A program made the position numbers and the translations under genes. A stretch of DNA of 64,000 nucleotides from Euglena gracilis (taxonomy: Eukaryota; Euglenida; Euglenophyceae; Euglenales), in assembly GCA_039621445.1 (NCBI GenBank), contig CP154956.1:40634437-40698436 (forward strand), in the 5' to 3' direction. This document shows, piece after piece, positions 34,103 through 56,585 of this stretch. The notes beneath the pieces were generated by a model. The model was given only the letters and a program-made list of their open reading frames with translations, was not told the DNA's origin and did not search any database. Numbering within the stretch: the first letter of the stretch is position 1; each line of letters begins with the position of its first letter.

Positions 34103-37100
34103 CCTGTCCCCGTTGCAGGCTTTCCTCTCCACCCATGCCGTGAGGCACATATGGATGTGCACCCCGTCGTCCTCCTTTGCCAGCCTGGCCGGCCTGCCAG
34201 CCCAGGACGATGACGTCCACGTGTCCTCCGTTGCATGGCGGTCCTCGCTGTGGCGCAAAACCAAATGCCAAAAACTGGTACGCCTCCCCAATGCTGTTCC
34301 GTGCCACATGCCGCATGGCGTACACATGACGCATGGCAAAGCCACCCACTCCTCCAATTGCGCACCGCATTTACGCACCAAGCCTTGCGGAGTTGCAGTA
34401 TACACTCTGGGGGGGGACTGCAGTCCGTCCAGGATGGGCCAGTGGAATTTCTAGTGGATTTCCCCCTGAAGGAGGGTCTGCTTGCAGCCCGGATAATGCA
34501 AAAAGTGACCGGCGCGAAGAGCCAAACACCTGCCAGGAATGCCCATTTTTGGCATTTTTGGGGACAAAGTTAGCCCCCCCCAAAAAACATTCTAAAACCT
34601 CATTTCCACATCTGTTCACAGCACCAGAGGAAATTATTTCCCAGTCAGACCTCCTAGGGGGGTTCAGCTAGTGGCTTTTCAGTTCGGCTGGAAGCCTGTA
34701 CAGTCCATTCAACAAAGGTCTTATGTGGAAAACAGATGAAGGTTGGCGCTAGGAACACGCTCCGGCCATATGGGAATGCAACGACGTGCCGCATGTCACC
34801 ATCCGGCACATATTGCTGCACATCATTTTGAATTTCTTGAAACGTAATTTTCCCCTCCGTATGAACCTGTTCCCTTGGGCCCATAACACCGTTGCAGGTG
34901 ATGTTCCAGCAGGCGGAGGAATATCCCATTGGGGCGTACGTGTTGGCGTGCGTGGAGATCCAGCGCATCTTCCGGGGGATGCTGCTGCGGCGCAGGGTCT
35001 TGGCGAAGTACCTGTACCGCCACTTCAAGCGGGTAGGCGATGCTGAATTCGAGCGCTGCATACCACTGGCTTTAGTGTTATTTTCGACTTTGTTTTTACT
35101 CTGTAAATGACTCTTTTCCAGTTTTGCATTATTTTGGCATTCATCACGAAAGCCACATTCCTCCTCTCACTCCATCTGTATATCTCAGTTGAGGCATATG
35201 GAGGACGAGAAGGTGATGGGCACCTATCTCTGTGTTGCACGGGCTTTCCTCTCCTCAGCAGCCACTCGGCAGTGTCTTGGCTGCTGAACTTTGTGCATTA
35301 CCCTCTTGTCCACATCAAGGGAGATGCAGAAATGCAACATTAAAATCAGGGCCGCTAATATGCCCCTCCCCCGGATGAAACGGCAACCCAAAAAATTGTC
35401 AGGGTCCAGTCTGCAGCCTTGCGGGAAACCTTTGGGCCTCCAGACCGTTCAGGTGCCGATTACAGGCGGGGTGTGGGGTGTCACACATTCATGCACCCAT
35501 GCATTCATGTGCAAAAATGCGCAGGTGGATCCTATCCAGATCCTTACGTTGGGGGCTCTTAGGGTTGGCAATTTTGCCAGTCAGTGTGAAATGCATTGTC
35601 CAGGGACACCCGCGGTTGATGCCCCGACAAACAAGCCTGACGTCCTCCGCTGCATCCAACGTGTCGCATCCCGGTGTAGTCTGCCGACAGAAATTCGTCA
35701 TTCAAAAAAAAAGTGGGTAAGAACAGCGGGTGGGTGGGATTTGGCCTTGGGCAATACCCACACTGCCCAGCCCCAACCATAAAAAAATTTAAGCCATCAA
35801 CCCAGATGCAATGAAGTCTTGTAATCCAACCAATTTTGGTATGAGGAGTTGCTGAGAAACTGCATAATCCAGATCATTCCTTTTTTGGTATGAGGGATTG
35901 CTGGGAAACTGCATAATGCAGATTATTCCTCTTACCCAAATACACGATGACCCAAAATTTGTTTTTCAATTTTTTTCTCCAGAAGTTATGTTTTGCACCC
36001 TTGCAGGGACCTCAAGCTTAAATCAGCCATGAGAAATCAAGTTGGATCCAGTGTTCCCAGTATCTTTGGTTTTCCCCGTGTTTTGGTCCTCCCATATGGC
36101 GTTGGATCAACCCCTGCATATAAATGATGCCCCATTCGTGACACATATATAAAAGAAATGCAACAAACCCGCAGCTTGTGTTACCTTCATTTCAGGGTCC
36201 GGACAGTCATCATGCGGGCGGAATACTCTCGGTGGATCGCACATCAAGTGTGCCCACGACCTGTGAGGGCGGTGTGGTTGGAGAGGGGAGGTCGTCTTGG
36301 CTTGCTCTGTCACAAAAAAAATCTGCCGTGCAACAATTTTCATGGGAAACTCTTGGGTATTTTGAATCGTTTTCTCCCTGGGAAGGTTTGTTTCCTGCCA
36401 ACGGGCCAGCCAGTGCTAAAAAAGTTTTGTGGGAGAACGTTCAACATGACAATTTTCTGGGGGCAGTCCCTGGGGTGGCAACGTATGTCAAACGGATGGC
36501 CATAGCATCCATATCTTACAAGCTATAAGTAATTTTTGTTTACTGATAGCAACACAGTAATTTTTGTGTGCAGAAACGTCAAATGTCCACATAGGAACAC
36601 ACACACACACACACACACACATGCTCACCCCATACCATCCAGTTAGTAGGTTGGTAGGCAGGTGCAAGCTAGCTTTATGCCTGTGTTGCCATTCCCCAAA
36701 TTAGCATTTTGTTTTTTCTGTTCGTGGACAGAAATTCGGGGTCTACTACGTTGCTGCAACGTCAATTGCACGAGTCTGGCGAATTTTGTGGTGTGTGCAC
36801 GTTCATGTGGATGTCTGAAAGCCCAAGCACAGCCAAAGGGTATCACACGCTGGCGAATGGGATGCGCTGAAGAAGCCACCAAACACAGCTGATGTGGACG
36901 GCTGGCGTGCCTCAATGCTGCCGACTGCGGCCGCCATCTGTGATCGAGTTGATGCTCATTGTTCAGTGGTCTGCTGCCCACAGGTGCAAGCGACAAGGAC
37001 GGGCCCCCCCTGCTCCGAGGCTTGTCCCCTCTCCCCTGTGCTCATGTCTTCTCGCCTCCCTGGCTGATAAATGCCCCTCCCCTTTCCTAGCTGATCTTAT

Positions 37101-38622
37101 ATTTTTTCCTTGTGTTTTTTTTCATCAAAACTGCCAAAACTGACTGCCATTGAGTTTTATTATGCGACACGTGCAATCAATTTGACGCTCCTATCCCGCG
37201 AGGGGTTTTCCTGAAATAGAATTGGAAAACCCATGTTGCCGAGGTGAGCTCTTAATTGTGTAACGTGAGCACAATCCACTGACGAAATGGTTGCGTCAGA
37301 TGAATCATGCTGGGATTTGCTTTTTTTTTAAAAAATGACGATGACCCCAACGTGTTTGTGGCATTCAACAGTAATTGTAATAATGGACAAAGGCACACCG
37401 AAACCCTCAAGTCAACTCCTAACCCCTGCAGGCCACTTTACCGGAGCCGCAGAGATGCGGCGGCGGCCAAGATCCAAAGCTTGTGGCGTTCCCATATGGT
37501 GTGCCCTCCTCCATGCTCCCCAGCTTCCACCCCCCCCCCCCGGAGTGCTCCACCAACGTCCAGTTCTCCATTTCTCCCAGCAGGACGTTATTCATTGGGC
37601 CGGCGACCAACGGCGATCCAACCTTCCCTGTGTACCCCCCCATTTAACCCCCCCTCGGCCGACGAATCAAAGGACGCTTTGTAACCCCACTACCCCCCCA
37701 CCCGTGAAGGAAAAAAGAATGAGGCGGGGATAGCTTTTTCCCCCAAAAACTCAAGAATTGTTTCTGTTTTTTTTCCCTATTTTGTGGCTGACCATCATCC
37801 AAAACAGCCATAAATGCCAAAAATGGTCGTCGGATTCTGACCAACAATTCCTTGGCCCATAAGCTCCCCCATTTCTAAACAAACCTCCCTCTCCATCTGA
37901 CCCACCAAACCCTACAAAGATTGTATGGACACAAACATCCACTAAACTCCAGGGCGCCTCTCAGCAGGGGTTACGTGGTCAGAGCCCCGGCCCCGGCAGG
38001 ACCGGCTGGTGTTCCAGTACTATCTGGACCTGGTCCGCTTCCGGGAGGCCGCCGACGCCCGGACCCTGCTCCGCGTCATCAACCCCAAGGAGGCCGCCCT
38101 CGTGGACCCCGCCACCCCCATCTTCCTCAGGCATGGCGCCCCACCCCCCCCCCCTGCCCAACGACCAACCCTTTTTGTGGTCGGGGTTGCAGTTGCAGGT
38201 CTGGAGATGCGTATGACCCCCCCCCGTGGTCGGGGTTGTAGGAACCCGGTCGGTGGGTCAGGAGGGGGAGGGTAATTTTCATATGCACAATGCAACAACA
38301 ACTATACATGCAAACGTGAAAAAAATACATTGGTCTTCTTTATGAATAAATGACTACCCTCGGCATGAACACAAACTGAATATTTTTACCCATTGCCATT
38401 TGGACAGGCATGCTTATTTGCCTTGCCTTTCCATACAAGCCTTCAATGTGACGACTCTCTTCCTCCGGAACGTCTCGCCTGGGCCCTCAGGTTCCGGCTT
38501 GGGGGCAGTGTTTTCCCCCCCATCGTGTACTACAAGGTGTTCCTCAACGCCCCTGTCTGTGATTTGGGGGCCCTGGCCCCGCGGGACTACACGCGGAGTC
38601 GGAAAGTGTCGTCCCGCAAGGG

Positions 38623-38666
<44 letters not shown>

Positions 38667-40857
38667 ACGCGCTTCTCTGTGCGTTTTTATTGTGTGAGCA
38701 TGGATTCATTCTCATGCATTCACTGGACGATCTCACCCAGTCCCACCAGTGTCTGGTTCGCCGCTCAACGCATGGTATGCCATTGGTGATGTGGACTCTC
38801 AGGCTTGCGCTGCACCTCATTGGCAATGTGTTGCTTGGTGGCAAGGTATTTCTTTAGCCGGACCAGGCTTGTGCTTTGTCGGGTGCCTACCCCACAGGGG
38901 GTGTGCTAGGGGAAGGCACCCATAGCACCCCATCCGACCCCCCCCGGGGGGGTCGGATGGGGGGGGGGTAGGGTTTTTGGGGTTGCCTGCCCATAGCAGG
39001 CACCCCCCTCCGACCCCGGCGCCGAAGGCGCCGGGGGCCCGGATAAGGCCATTTTCAATGAAAATTTTCTGGGTCCCCCCAGGACCCCTACCCCCCCCTC
39101 TGGGGGGGGGGGGTGCCTGCCAGGGGTAGGTACCTTATAGCACCCACCCACCCCCCTCCCCCCCTCCAGCCGGGCTGCGGTCCCCCCCTGGGTCAATCGG
39201 AATAAAGTTTTCGCAGTCCAGCAAAGCCGGGCTGGACTGGAAAAAAATTTGGCACAATTGGCTGAAAAATTTTGATAAATATGGTCCAATGGTCAGAAAT
39301 GGTTATTTTTCAGGGTTTTTTGGATTTTCTCCTGGGAATTTTGGCTGAAAAATGCATCCCAGCTTGATATGAGCTTCTCTGCCGGTTTTGGGTTCCATTC
39401 GGGTCCAGCCTGGCAGCTTGGCAGGACCCACCCCCTGGATTTCCCACCCCCCAGGGGGGGGGGAGGGTCCAGGGGGTCCGGCACCTGTTTTCCAGCCAGG
39501 CGCCAGGGGTCCCGAAGAAAATCCCTGCTTGGCGGTGTTGTGTACGCCCCCCCCCCCCCGCAGTGGCCGCGGCGGACCAGGCGGGCTGGTACCAGCGGGT
39601 GGAGAACAACGACTGGCGGCCCGTCAACGAGCAGGACCTGCAGGAGGCGGAGCACCACGCCACGAAGCTGGTGCAGGCGAAGGCGTGCGCCGCGCACCGC
39701 ATGACCGGGGTGGGGTCAGCAGAACGCCCCTCCTCCATCCAGACCATACAATCACTTCGTCACTGGCCGACCCCTTGGGAGTGGTGATTTGGCTTTTTTT
39801 CAGAGGGGCTGGCTGGTTTTTGGCCCAGACCCGGGGGGGTCAAGGAAAACCACAAAAGTGACTCAAGCATTTTTTTGGTCTTTTTTCCACATTTGCTGTC
39901 AGTTTTCCCTTGGATTCCAGAAGACAGAACCCCCCAGTCAGTCACAACCCCCAAGTTCCGCCAGGGGGTTCGGTAAAAAAAAATGTCATGATTCACAAAA
40001 GCCAGCAAATGTGTGGGGATCTATTTCCGGTCTTTCACGTGTTTCCTTTGTTGCTTTGTTGCCTTGTGCCGGCTCACAGCGTGGGTTTGCCGCGGACTCA
40101 CCGTTCCACTACTCCAAGCTGATCCGACGACGCAACAAGGCGTTGAAACTCCGCCAGAAGAAGCGCCAGTGGCTGATGCACCTGTGTGCTGTCACGCTGG
40201 GCCGTGCAGTGGATCCTTTCTTTCTGGATTTGTCCAGATTTCCTTTGAGTTTCATCCAACGACATTTTTATTTTGAGACTGCACACCCAAATTGAGGCTG
40301 CACACACGCCACACGCGCACACACACACAACACAACGCACAACCAACACAACACGACACAACGCACGGACGCACGCACGCACGCACGCACATACACACAG
40401 ACATACGTTCAACAGATTTGTTCAAGGTACTCCTCCAACCACCAACTGGACCAATCCCCGGCTGATTAGCATTTTGCCCTCCCATCACAGGTACAACACC
40501 ACAGCATCGGACAGGAATGGGTCGTTTCAAGAAGGTTTGCGCCGCACAATGCTGCCCATCAAAGTCCATATGCATGCGATTATGGAAGGCTAGTTCAGCA
40601 TACTGCTCACACTGAACACTAAGCTGAGCAATTGCACGCTCCAATTTCTGGTGTCGTATGGCATTTGCGATAACCCATACTCCACCAGAGCTTTACAATA
40701 CCCTCACTCCACAGGTGATCCAGACACTGTCGTCGACGATGAGCAGCTGGAGTCCACAGTTCAGTCGTTGGTAACGTGGACCCACTCAGACCGTCCCGCC
40801 TGTTCTCAATGGTCTTTCTTTTTCCCCAATACAAATTTGTTTTCTCTTTTCTTTTAA
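34103..40857 (+). CDS. IQ-motif protein of the C11orf65/MFI family
   Basis: Exons: 34103-34277 (assignment tentative), 34898-35032, about 37430-37497, 38000-38130, 38491-38624, 39564-39709, 40080-40185 and probably 40715-40857 (TAA). From 38000 onward all phases close. Features in order: a first IQ motif (ACVEIQRIFRGMLLRRRV), a second (AAAKIQSLWRSH), then the family core VFQYYLDLVRFRE, LLRVINPKEAALVD, FRLGGSVFPPIVYYKVF, LAPRDY, WYQRVENNDWRPV and PFHYSKLIRRRNKALKLRQK. I recognise this order from C11orf65-like proteins; the human member (MFI) is reported to regulate mitochondrial fission, and homologues occur mainly in flagellates. IQ motifs normally bind calmodulin. The first exon and at least one exon between 35032 and 37430 are missing from the model. 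The 38130 donor is GC, the 38624 donor opens directly into a GT array. Confidence 0.72.
34500..34660 (+). repeat. Diverged CTAGTGG/GCGAAGC element, copy
   Basis: Contains GTGACCGGCGCGAAGAGCC, GCCCATTTTTGGC, CCTCATTTCCACATC and CCCAGTC in the order seen at 57055-57427 and 61017-61406, but without their C-run/G-run ends. Confidence 0.5.
38625..38664 (+). repeat. (GT)n array forming the splice donor
   Basis: The intron after 38624 starts directly as a pure GT dinucleotide run, so many equivalent donors overlap within 40 bases. Confidence 0.9.
38864..39165 (+). repeat. GGTGCCTACCCC interspersed element, copy 1
   Basis: Starts CAGGCTTGTGCTT and runs through a C-run/G-run hairpin, GCCTGCCCATAGCA, a ten-base-stem GAA-loop hairpin (39014-39036), AAATTTTCTGGGTCCCCCC and CCTTATAGCACCCACC. 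It closely matches 60431-60712 in the same orientation and more distantly 47270-47505. The near identity suggests recent spread. Confidence 0.8.
39740..39985 (+). repeat. GTGACTGACTGG element, third copy
   Basis: ACCATACAATCACTT, CGTCACTGGCCGACCCC and a TTTTTTTCAGAGGGGCTGGCTGG variant match the 32800-33080 element. It lies in the intron after 39709. Confidence 0.55.
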
Positions 40858-42348
40858 TTCAACCAGTTTTGTCCAGATTTTGTTGTTTGTGTGTTTTTTT
40901 TGCCAGTTGCTGTCATATTTTTCTCAAGGAACCAGACCAGGTTTTTGCTTAAGAATTTGCAATATCCCACCACCAGGCAGGACTGTGGTTTATCCAACTT
41001 TAATTTGAGCATCCTCTGGGCCCATCCGGCAACCAGCGGAAGTTTTTCCTTTCCACTTGCTCAAGGAAGAAAATGCTGCCGACTCAGTCTGGATCACAAG
41101 CCCAAAACGGTACTGCCACACACCCTACGGGTCCTACAGCGGAACATTATGAAACAGTTTTATGTGAGTACGTTGTGTTTTATTTTCGGTAAGAGTTTCG
41201 CCTGTGTTTGAACGCCAGGCCCTGAAGGGGTGCGTTAAGCTACACCCTACCCTCCCCCCGGGTTTGCAAGCCTGGGGGTCCGGGCTTTGGGTGCTGGCAG
41301 GGGGCACTCGGGAGCGGTCTGGCGGCAGGAGCTTGACTTCGAGGCGTACCACCGCGACTGGCAACGGTTGGCGACCTCCGAGCCTTGACCGCCCGGCGCT
41401 TTTTCCCTCCGTTGCATGAAGCCCCGGCAGCTGCACGAGAGCCTTGCTTCCCGACAGGGTCGACGAATTTCCAAAGATGGGAGCGCAAGAATTCCACTGG
41501 CAGAAGCGTGGCAGTGGTACCGCATGTAGCACTGCCCAGCATGTTGTTCATTAGAAGGCAGCAGAACAAGACCCTGGGCTTTGATACAAAAAATCTTTGA
41601 ATATTTTTCATTTTTCATATTCACATGCATCCTGGAAATTTAAAAGGTTTGTGTTCTGGGGAGGGCGGTCGTTGTTGTTGCACCATCCAAATACATTCCG
41701 GTATGGTTCCCGCTATGGCCTTCCGGTTCCATATCGGCTGCTTTCTTGGCACTGGGCTAAGATTTTGTAAACCATCTTCGACAGCTTTGGAATTCGCCGC
41801 AGGGTTCTCTCTTATTATCCCCAGACCAGAAACCATGCTTCACTCTTTCACGGCCGCTCATTGTTCTCCCCTTCGCCCCTCTCTTGTGTGTTCTGTCGTT
41901 CCCGTTGCTCTGTCGCTGCACGCATTTGGATGCTTACAACTCCCCAACTCCTGCTTGCACCTCCTACGGAAACCCAACGTCTCCGTGCCGCATCTTGACG
42001 TCACTCTGAGGCTGACTGTGAGGGGTGTTTAATATCCTGAGGTATGTTGATGCAGGTCAGAATCTATGCGTAATTTCTTGGCCAGGAGTCCCTCCTCCTC
42101 CTTTGGGGCCCATTTTCATTTCGAAATGTAAATTTTTCATTCTGTTTTTTCACCCCAGAACCCCAGAAGGACACAATTGATTCTGGCTGCATCCTCGCTT
42201 CCACACCCCATCCCGTGATTGCCGAAACGGGAGTTGTGTTAGCAGTCTCTTGAGGAGGACAGAGTGGTATGGCTCTGGATTGGGAGTCAACTCTCCCTGT
42301 GTTGCACCATTCTTGTTTACCTCTCCCACCGTTGGCCCTGCAGCCAAA
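40858..42348. other. Gap between the IQ-protein gene and the kinase gene
   Basis: Unique-looking, moderately GC DNA with many short open frames on both strands but no splice-supported exon or recognisable domain. The last 200 bases before 42349 would hold the kinase promoter and 5' UTR; no TATA box is evident. Confidence 0.5.
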
Positions 42349-52263
<9,915 letters not shown>

Positions 52264-52571
52264 GTACGTGTATATTGATATGAGCCATGTGTTTGGTGCC
52301 CAGAACTTAATTTCGATTTCAGGGGTTTTTTTGAGAGTACACTCTGTGGCCTGAAAAAATGTTGTTCGGATTTTCTGGAAACAGAACAACCCTCTGGCTT
52401 GAAGACACATGCAGTAAGCCTTTCTGATGGGAAACCCTGGGCTTGTGGTGGGGGGAATCAACAAACCCTAGGTTTGTTTCTGTGTTTCTGTGAGCGCCCG
52501 GGGTGGACTGCAGTCAACACATGGGCGCGCTTTGGCTTTCGGCTCCGCGACACTGCTTGCATCGCCGCCAG

Positions 52572-52796
52572 GGAGCAGACAGTCGGGTTGGCCCTCGCCA
52601 CGAAGTTCGACGACTGGCTCGCCCGGGCGCCGCTGCCCCCGCCCCTCCAGGCGCTTTGGGATGAGGGCACACGAGATGCCTCCCCGGCTGACGTTTTCGT
52701 CCGGGAAATCATTCCTGGTGGGCAGGCCGATCGACTGGGTGTGTTCATGCTGTGTGTGTGTGTGCGTGTGCGTGTGTGTGTGTGTGTGTGTCTGCG

Positions 52797-52878
<82 letters not shown>

Positions 52879-52891
52879 TGTGTTGTGTGTG

Positions 52892-52987
<96 letters not shown>

Positions 52988-53535
52988 ATTAACTGTCCTG
53001 GAGGGTCAGCAGCATCTGGTTTGTTTGCGCTGCCAAACGAGGGGTTTAAAGAGGGCTATAAGTCTGCGTGATCAAAAATCTAGATGACCCAAAATTTCAC
53101 ATTGTGACATACTTTTATGATAACGTCTCTCGGAAGTGGCGGTGTTAGGTTGTTAGGTTGTTTGTTCGCAACCATATGTACCCCGGAACTTTGTTTTTTT
53201 GGGGGTGGGGAAGTTATTTGTGTTGTGCGATGCTGTTGTCCTTTTTTTCTTTGCTCACGGTGTGTTGCGCGGCCTGGCAGAGATGGGGGTTGTTTGTCGC
53301 CATCCCATCAGCGGGGGCATCCACCCCACCCCCAAACCCCCGCCTGGCCCCTCCCTCCCCACGCCGCCCAGGGGTGCTGCAGGTCGGGGACCGCTTGCAG
53401 ATGGTGGGCGACCTGGACGTCAGCTCCCACGGCGGCGGCTGCAAGCGCGCCCGCCGCCTGATGGACATGCAGCCCCGCACCAGCCGCGAGCTGCGCCTGC
53501 TGTTCCGCCGCCGGCCACTGGGCACGGGCGTGCCG
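52572..53535 (+). CDS. PDZ-domain exons (kinase C-terminus or separate gene)
   Basis: Two exons, 52572-52738 and 53372-53535, join exactly in phase (CTG G|GG GTG). They encode one PDZ domain: TVGLALATKFDDW (carboxylate-loop strand), VFVREIIPGGQADRLG, LQVGDRLQMVGDLDVS and a C-terminal TSRELRLLFRRR strand. The VxxIxPGGxAdrlGxLqvGDxL pattern is typical. An insert rich in Ala, Pro and Leu follows the first strand. A donor at 52251 in the preceding kinase exon would join in phase to 52572, giving a kinase-PDZ fusion; the alternative is that the kinase stops at 52261 and this belongs to another gene whose start I cannot find. The 3' continuation after 53535 is uncertain: read-through stops at 53616. 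Confidence 0.75.
52751..52984 (+). repeat. Long (GT)n array inside the PDZ intron
   Basis: Starts about a dozen bases after the donor at 52739 and runs over 230 bases with few interruptions. Confidence 0.95.
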
Positions 53536-54639
53536 GTGTGTGCGGTTTCTCCGGCCCCAATGGCGGCAAACGGGGCTGAGTCGCTTTCTGGGCAGTGTTC
53601 TATGTTCCTCAGTTAAGCCAAAAGGAAGTCGCCATCCTCAACTTCGTGCGGACTCTTTGCTTTTCGCATATCCAACCATTTTCTTGACTCTTTTTTTGAC
53701 CGAGTCGTCCAGTGTTCTTGTGTTTTTGTTTGCTAGTGATTACACCAGAATTTTTTGATTTTGAGAGGAAAATCACAAGTGAAGAAATTGTGACCATAGA
53801 TCAAAATTGAATGTCATTTTCCGTCTTTGTTTCCTTTTTCTCTTCCTGTCAATTTATCAAGAGCTGTGCCGGGCATGCTTTAAAGCTTCAAGTAGGTGTA
53901 ACACTCCCAAATAATTCTCATCTGCGTAGTTAGTGGACCAATATTTTGCCCCTGAAATTTGGGCAGCACCTAGCCATAGATGGATGAATTTACCATTTTT
54001 CCTGAATCGGACAACAAAATGTTCTCACATCTCAAATTTTTGATTTTTGAGATCATTTCAGAAAGGTGCATCGTAAATGATGAACTACTCAGCTTCTGGC
54101 TAAGTGTTTTTCAGCCAGTTCTTTATCCACATTCTAAAGCCTCATCTTTTTTATTTTTGAGTAATGTTTACTATTGGGCAACCAAGGTTAGCAAAAATTT
54201 AAAAAAAAACAGCAAGTGACCCATAAATGATGTACGTACATATGATTGGCAGCAAGAATTCTTGGGGCCTCCTTCTGTTGTCCCAGTTGTATTTTCAGTC
54301 AGTATACGCTTTACCCTAACCCTGTGTCTTCAAAAATGAACATCGGACCCCCAAGGGCCGGGGTCCAATAGTTAAGGCTGCTGTATAATTTTCTTCTGCA
54401 GTGCCTGATTTTCCTTCTAAAAATCATACACTGCAAGAGAATTGCATTTGTCCTTGCATTGCAAAGGGTGGATATTATTTGCGCAGTCAACGGGCAGTTT
54501 TGGGGTAGGGCGGCTGTGAAACCAGATGGGACAAGGGATATTGCAGATATCAAGATATTGCAGATATTATTGCAATATCATATATTGCAGGTATATACCA
54601 ATGTCATATGTATGCATACTAACTCACCTACACCGGGGG

Positions 54640-54827
54640 ATGCTCTCTCTTCCCTCCCTCCCTCCCTCTCTGCGTCCCTCTCTCTCTGTACCTCTCTCCC
54701 TTGTCTCATCTCTGTCTGTCCTCTCCATCTCTCTCTCTCTATCGGTGGCTCTCTCTCTCTCCTCATCTTCTCTCTACTCATCTCCCCTCTCTCTCTCCTC
54801 TCTCCTCTCTCTCTCTCTCTCTCTCTC

Positions 54828-54868
<41 letters not shown>

Positions 54869-54870
54869 CC
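54640..54870 (+). repeat. (CT)n microsatellite
   Basis: CTCTCT/CCCTCC-rich pyrimidine tract, about 230 bases. Open frames rich in Ser/Leu or Arg/Glu here are artefacts. Confidence 0.9.
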
Positions 54871-54957
54871 AAGAGGGGCAGAAGTTAGACTGGGGAGGGG
54901 AAGGACTGTGACAAGGAGGTGAAAGTGTGTTCTTTCCGTCTCCTCCTCCGTGTCCAG

Positions 54958-55025
54958 GCGCTTCTCCCGCCTCCACGCCGGGGGGGTCCCAGTAGTTGTA
55001 CCTACCGGAGAGTTCGGCCGCCCAG
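54958..55025 (+). CDS. Possible exon downstream of the PDZ domain
   Basis: A strong pyrimidine tract and CCAG precede it and CCCAG|GTGAAA follows it. Sixty-eight GC-rich bases lie between. In phase with the PDZ exon it would encode a short Pro/Arg-rich tail; another frame reads RFSRLHAGGVPVVVPTGE. The splice signals are good but the coding status is unproven. Confidence 0.3.
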
Positions 55026-55116
55026 GTGAAACTACTGGGCCCCCTCCATATTTTCCCAGGGAAATCCGGGTCCCGGCGAAAAATTTTTTTAAAGACAGAG
55101 TAGGTTCGGGGTTAAT

Positions 55117-55325
55117 TTCCGGAGTAGGGTTAGGGTTAGGGTTCGGGTTCGGGTTAGGGGTTAGGGTTAGGATTTGGGGTAGGGTGAGGGTTCGGGGAAA
55201 TCCGAATTTCGGCCAAATTTCCGAGACACTTTTAATGATGAATTTCGACCCGATTTCGGCCTAACTTTTTTCCTAAACCGTAACCCTAACCCTAATCCAA
55301 ACCCTAACCCCAACCCTACCCCCAA
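55117..55325. repeat. Interstitial telomere-like words in inverted orientation
   Basis: TTAGGG-type hexamers with TTCGGG variants at about 55123-55195 face CCCTAA-type words at about 55279-55320 across an 85-base AT-rich centre. This is a foldback rather than a chromosome end, because complex sequence continues on both sides. Confidence 0.75.
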
Positions 55326-55910
55326 AATCAACGGAAATACGGCGAATCGGGGCGCAAAAACCCAAATTTGGAGTCCGTGAAAGAAGCGGGACCCCTGCCC
55401 CCAGGTTAAACTAAACCCCCTCACAAAAATAAGACCCCCCCAAAAAATAAGACCCCCCCAAAAAATAAGACCCCCCCTGGGCCGATCGAGCAAAAATCCA
55501 AAATAAGACCCCCCCCATAAATAAGACCCCCCTTGACGGCGCGAAGTGCTGGGGACAGTGAAAAATTACCAAAAACCCCAATTTCATGCACAAAATGATG
55601 AAATTTCAAAAAAAATGAAGTTCAGGTTTTTGAAGTGGAAAAAAAAATGCTAAATGTCAAATTGCACCAATTTACACATGGCGCGAAGCGCCGAAGGAAA
55701 AATTTTAGCACTCTCGGGAACCTGAAAAATGGTGTTTTTTCGGGCCCGGGTCGGTCAAGAAAAAATCCAAAAATAAGACCCCCCCCCCCAAAACACCCCC
55801 CCTGACCCCCCCTGGAGGCTTCCAGCAACGGACCCAAAAATAAGACCCGGGTCTTATTTTTGCGGGGGGGTTTACTGGGACCCCCCCGGGGGGGGCAGTG
55901 AGTTAGTCTT

Positions 55911-56140
55911 GCCATATATATATATGTATATATATGTATATATATATGTATATATATGTATGTATATATATATATATGTATATATGTATGTATATATGTA
56001 TGTATATATATGTATATATATCATATGTCATATATGATATATATATATGATATTTGATATGTATTGATATATGACATTTATATATATAGATATATATGTG
56101 TGTGTGTGTGTGTGTGTATGTATACGTACCTATCATATGG
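55911..56140 (+). repeat. (TATATG)n AT-rich microsatellite
   Basis: Runs of ATATAT and TATGTA with a TCATATG-rich centre, ending in a short GT run. Confidence 0.95.
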
Positions 56141-56393
56141 CAGCTCATAATGTCATATGGCAGCTCTTACCTCCCCCCCAATGCCTAATGAACACCCTTG
56201 CCCAATGAACAGGGGGTGTTCGGACCGTCTAGATTGTCACCATATACCTTATCTACACAGAAACCGTACCCAAAGCCCCATGAACACCCCCTGTTCAGAC
56301 CGTCTAGATTGTCACCTTAGTGTTCATTGGGCTTGGGGCGGGGGAGGTAATGTCATATGGCAGCTCATTATATCATATGGCAGCTCCCAACTA

Positions 56394-56585
56394 ATTGGAT
56401 CAGGGGGGTCCAAAAATTTTTTGCGTTATTGATGGAGTAGGGTTAGGGTTTGGAGTTCGGCCTCAGGCCTAACTTGTATACATAACACTAATCTATAAGT
56501 TAGGTCTAAAGTTAGGCCGAACTCCTAACCCTAACCCTACTCCATCAATGATCCAAAAATTTTCCCCGACCCTCCTGATCCAATT
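56394..56585. repeat. Foldback element with about 80-bp arms and TTAGGG words
   Basis: Begins ATTGGATCAGG and ends CCTGATCCAAT. The arms stay largely complementary through CCAAAAATTTTT, ATTGATGGAGTAGGGTTAGG and GAGTTCGGCCT on the left and their complements on the right, around a centre of roughly 40 bases. A full stem would place one telomere-like hexamer pair in each arm. Confidence 0.85.

Noticed and set aside
36193-36260. Candidate exon of the IQ-protein gene after TTTCAG at 36190-36195
   Set aside because: No frame keeps phase with both neighbouring exons and the readings do not resemble the family.
55117-55325. True telomere or chromosome end
   Set aside because: Hexamers are few, degenerate and inverted, and complex sequence with genes continues on both sides.
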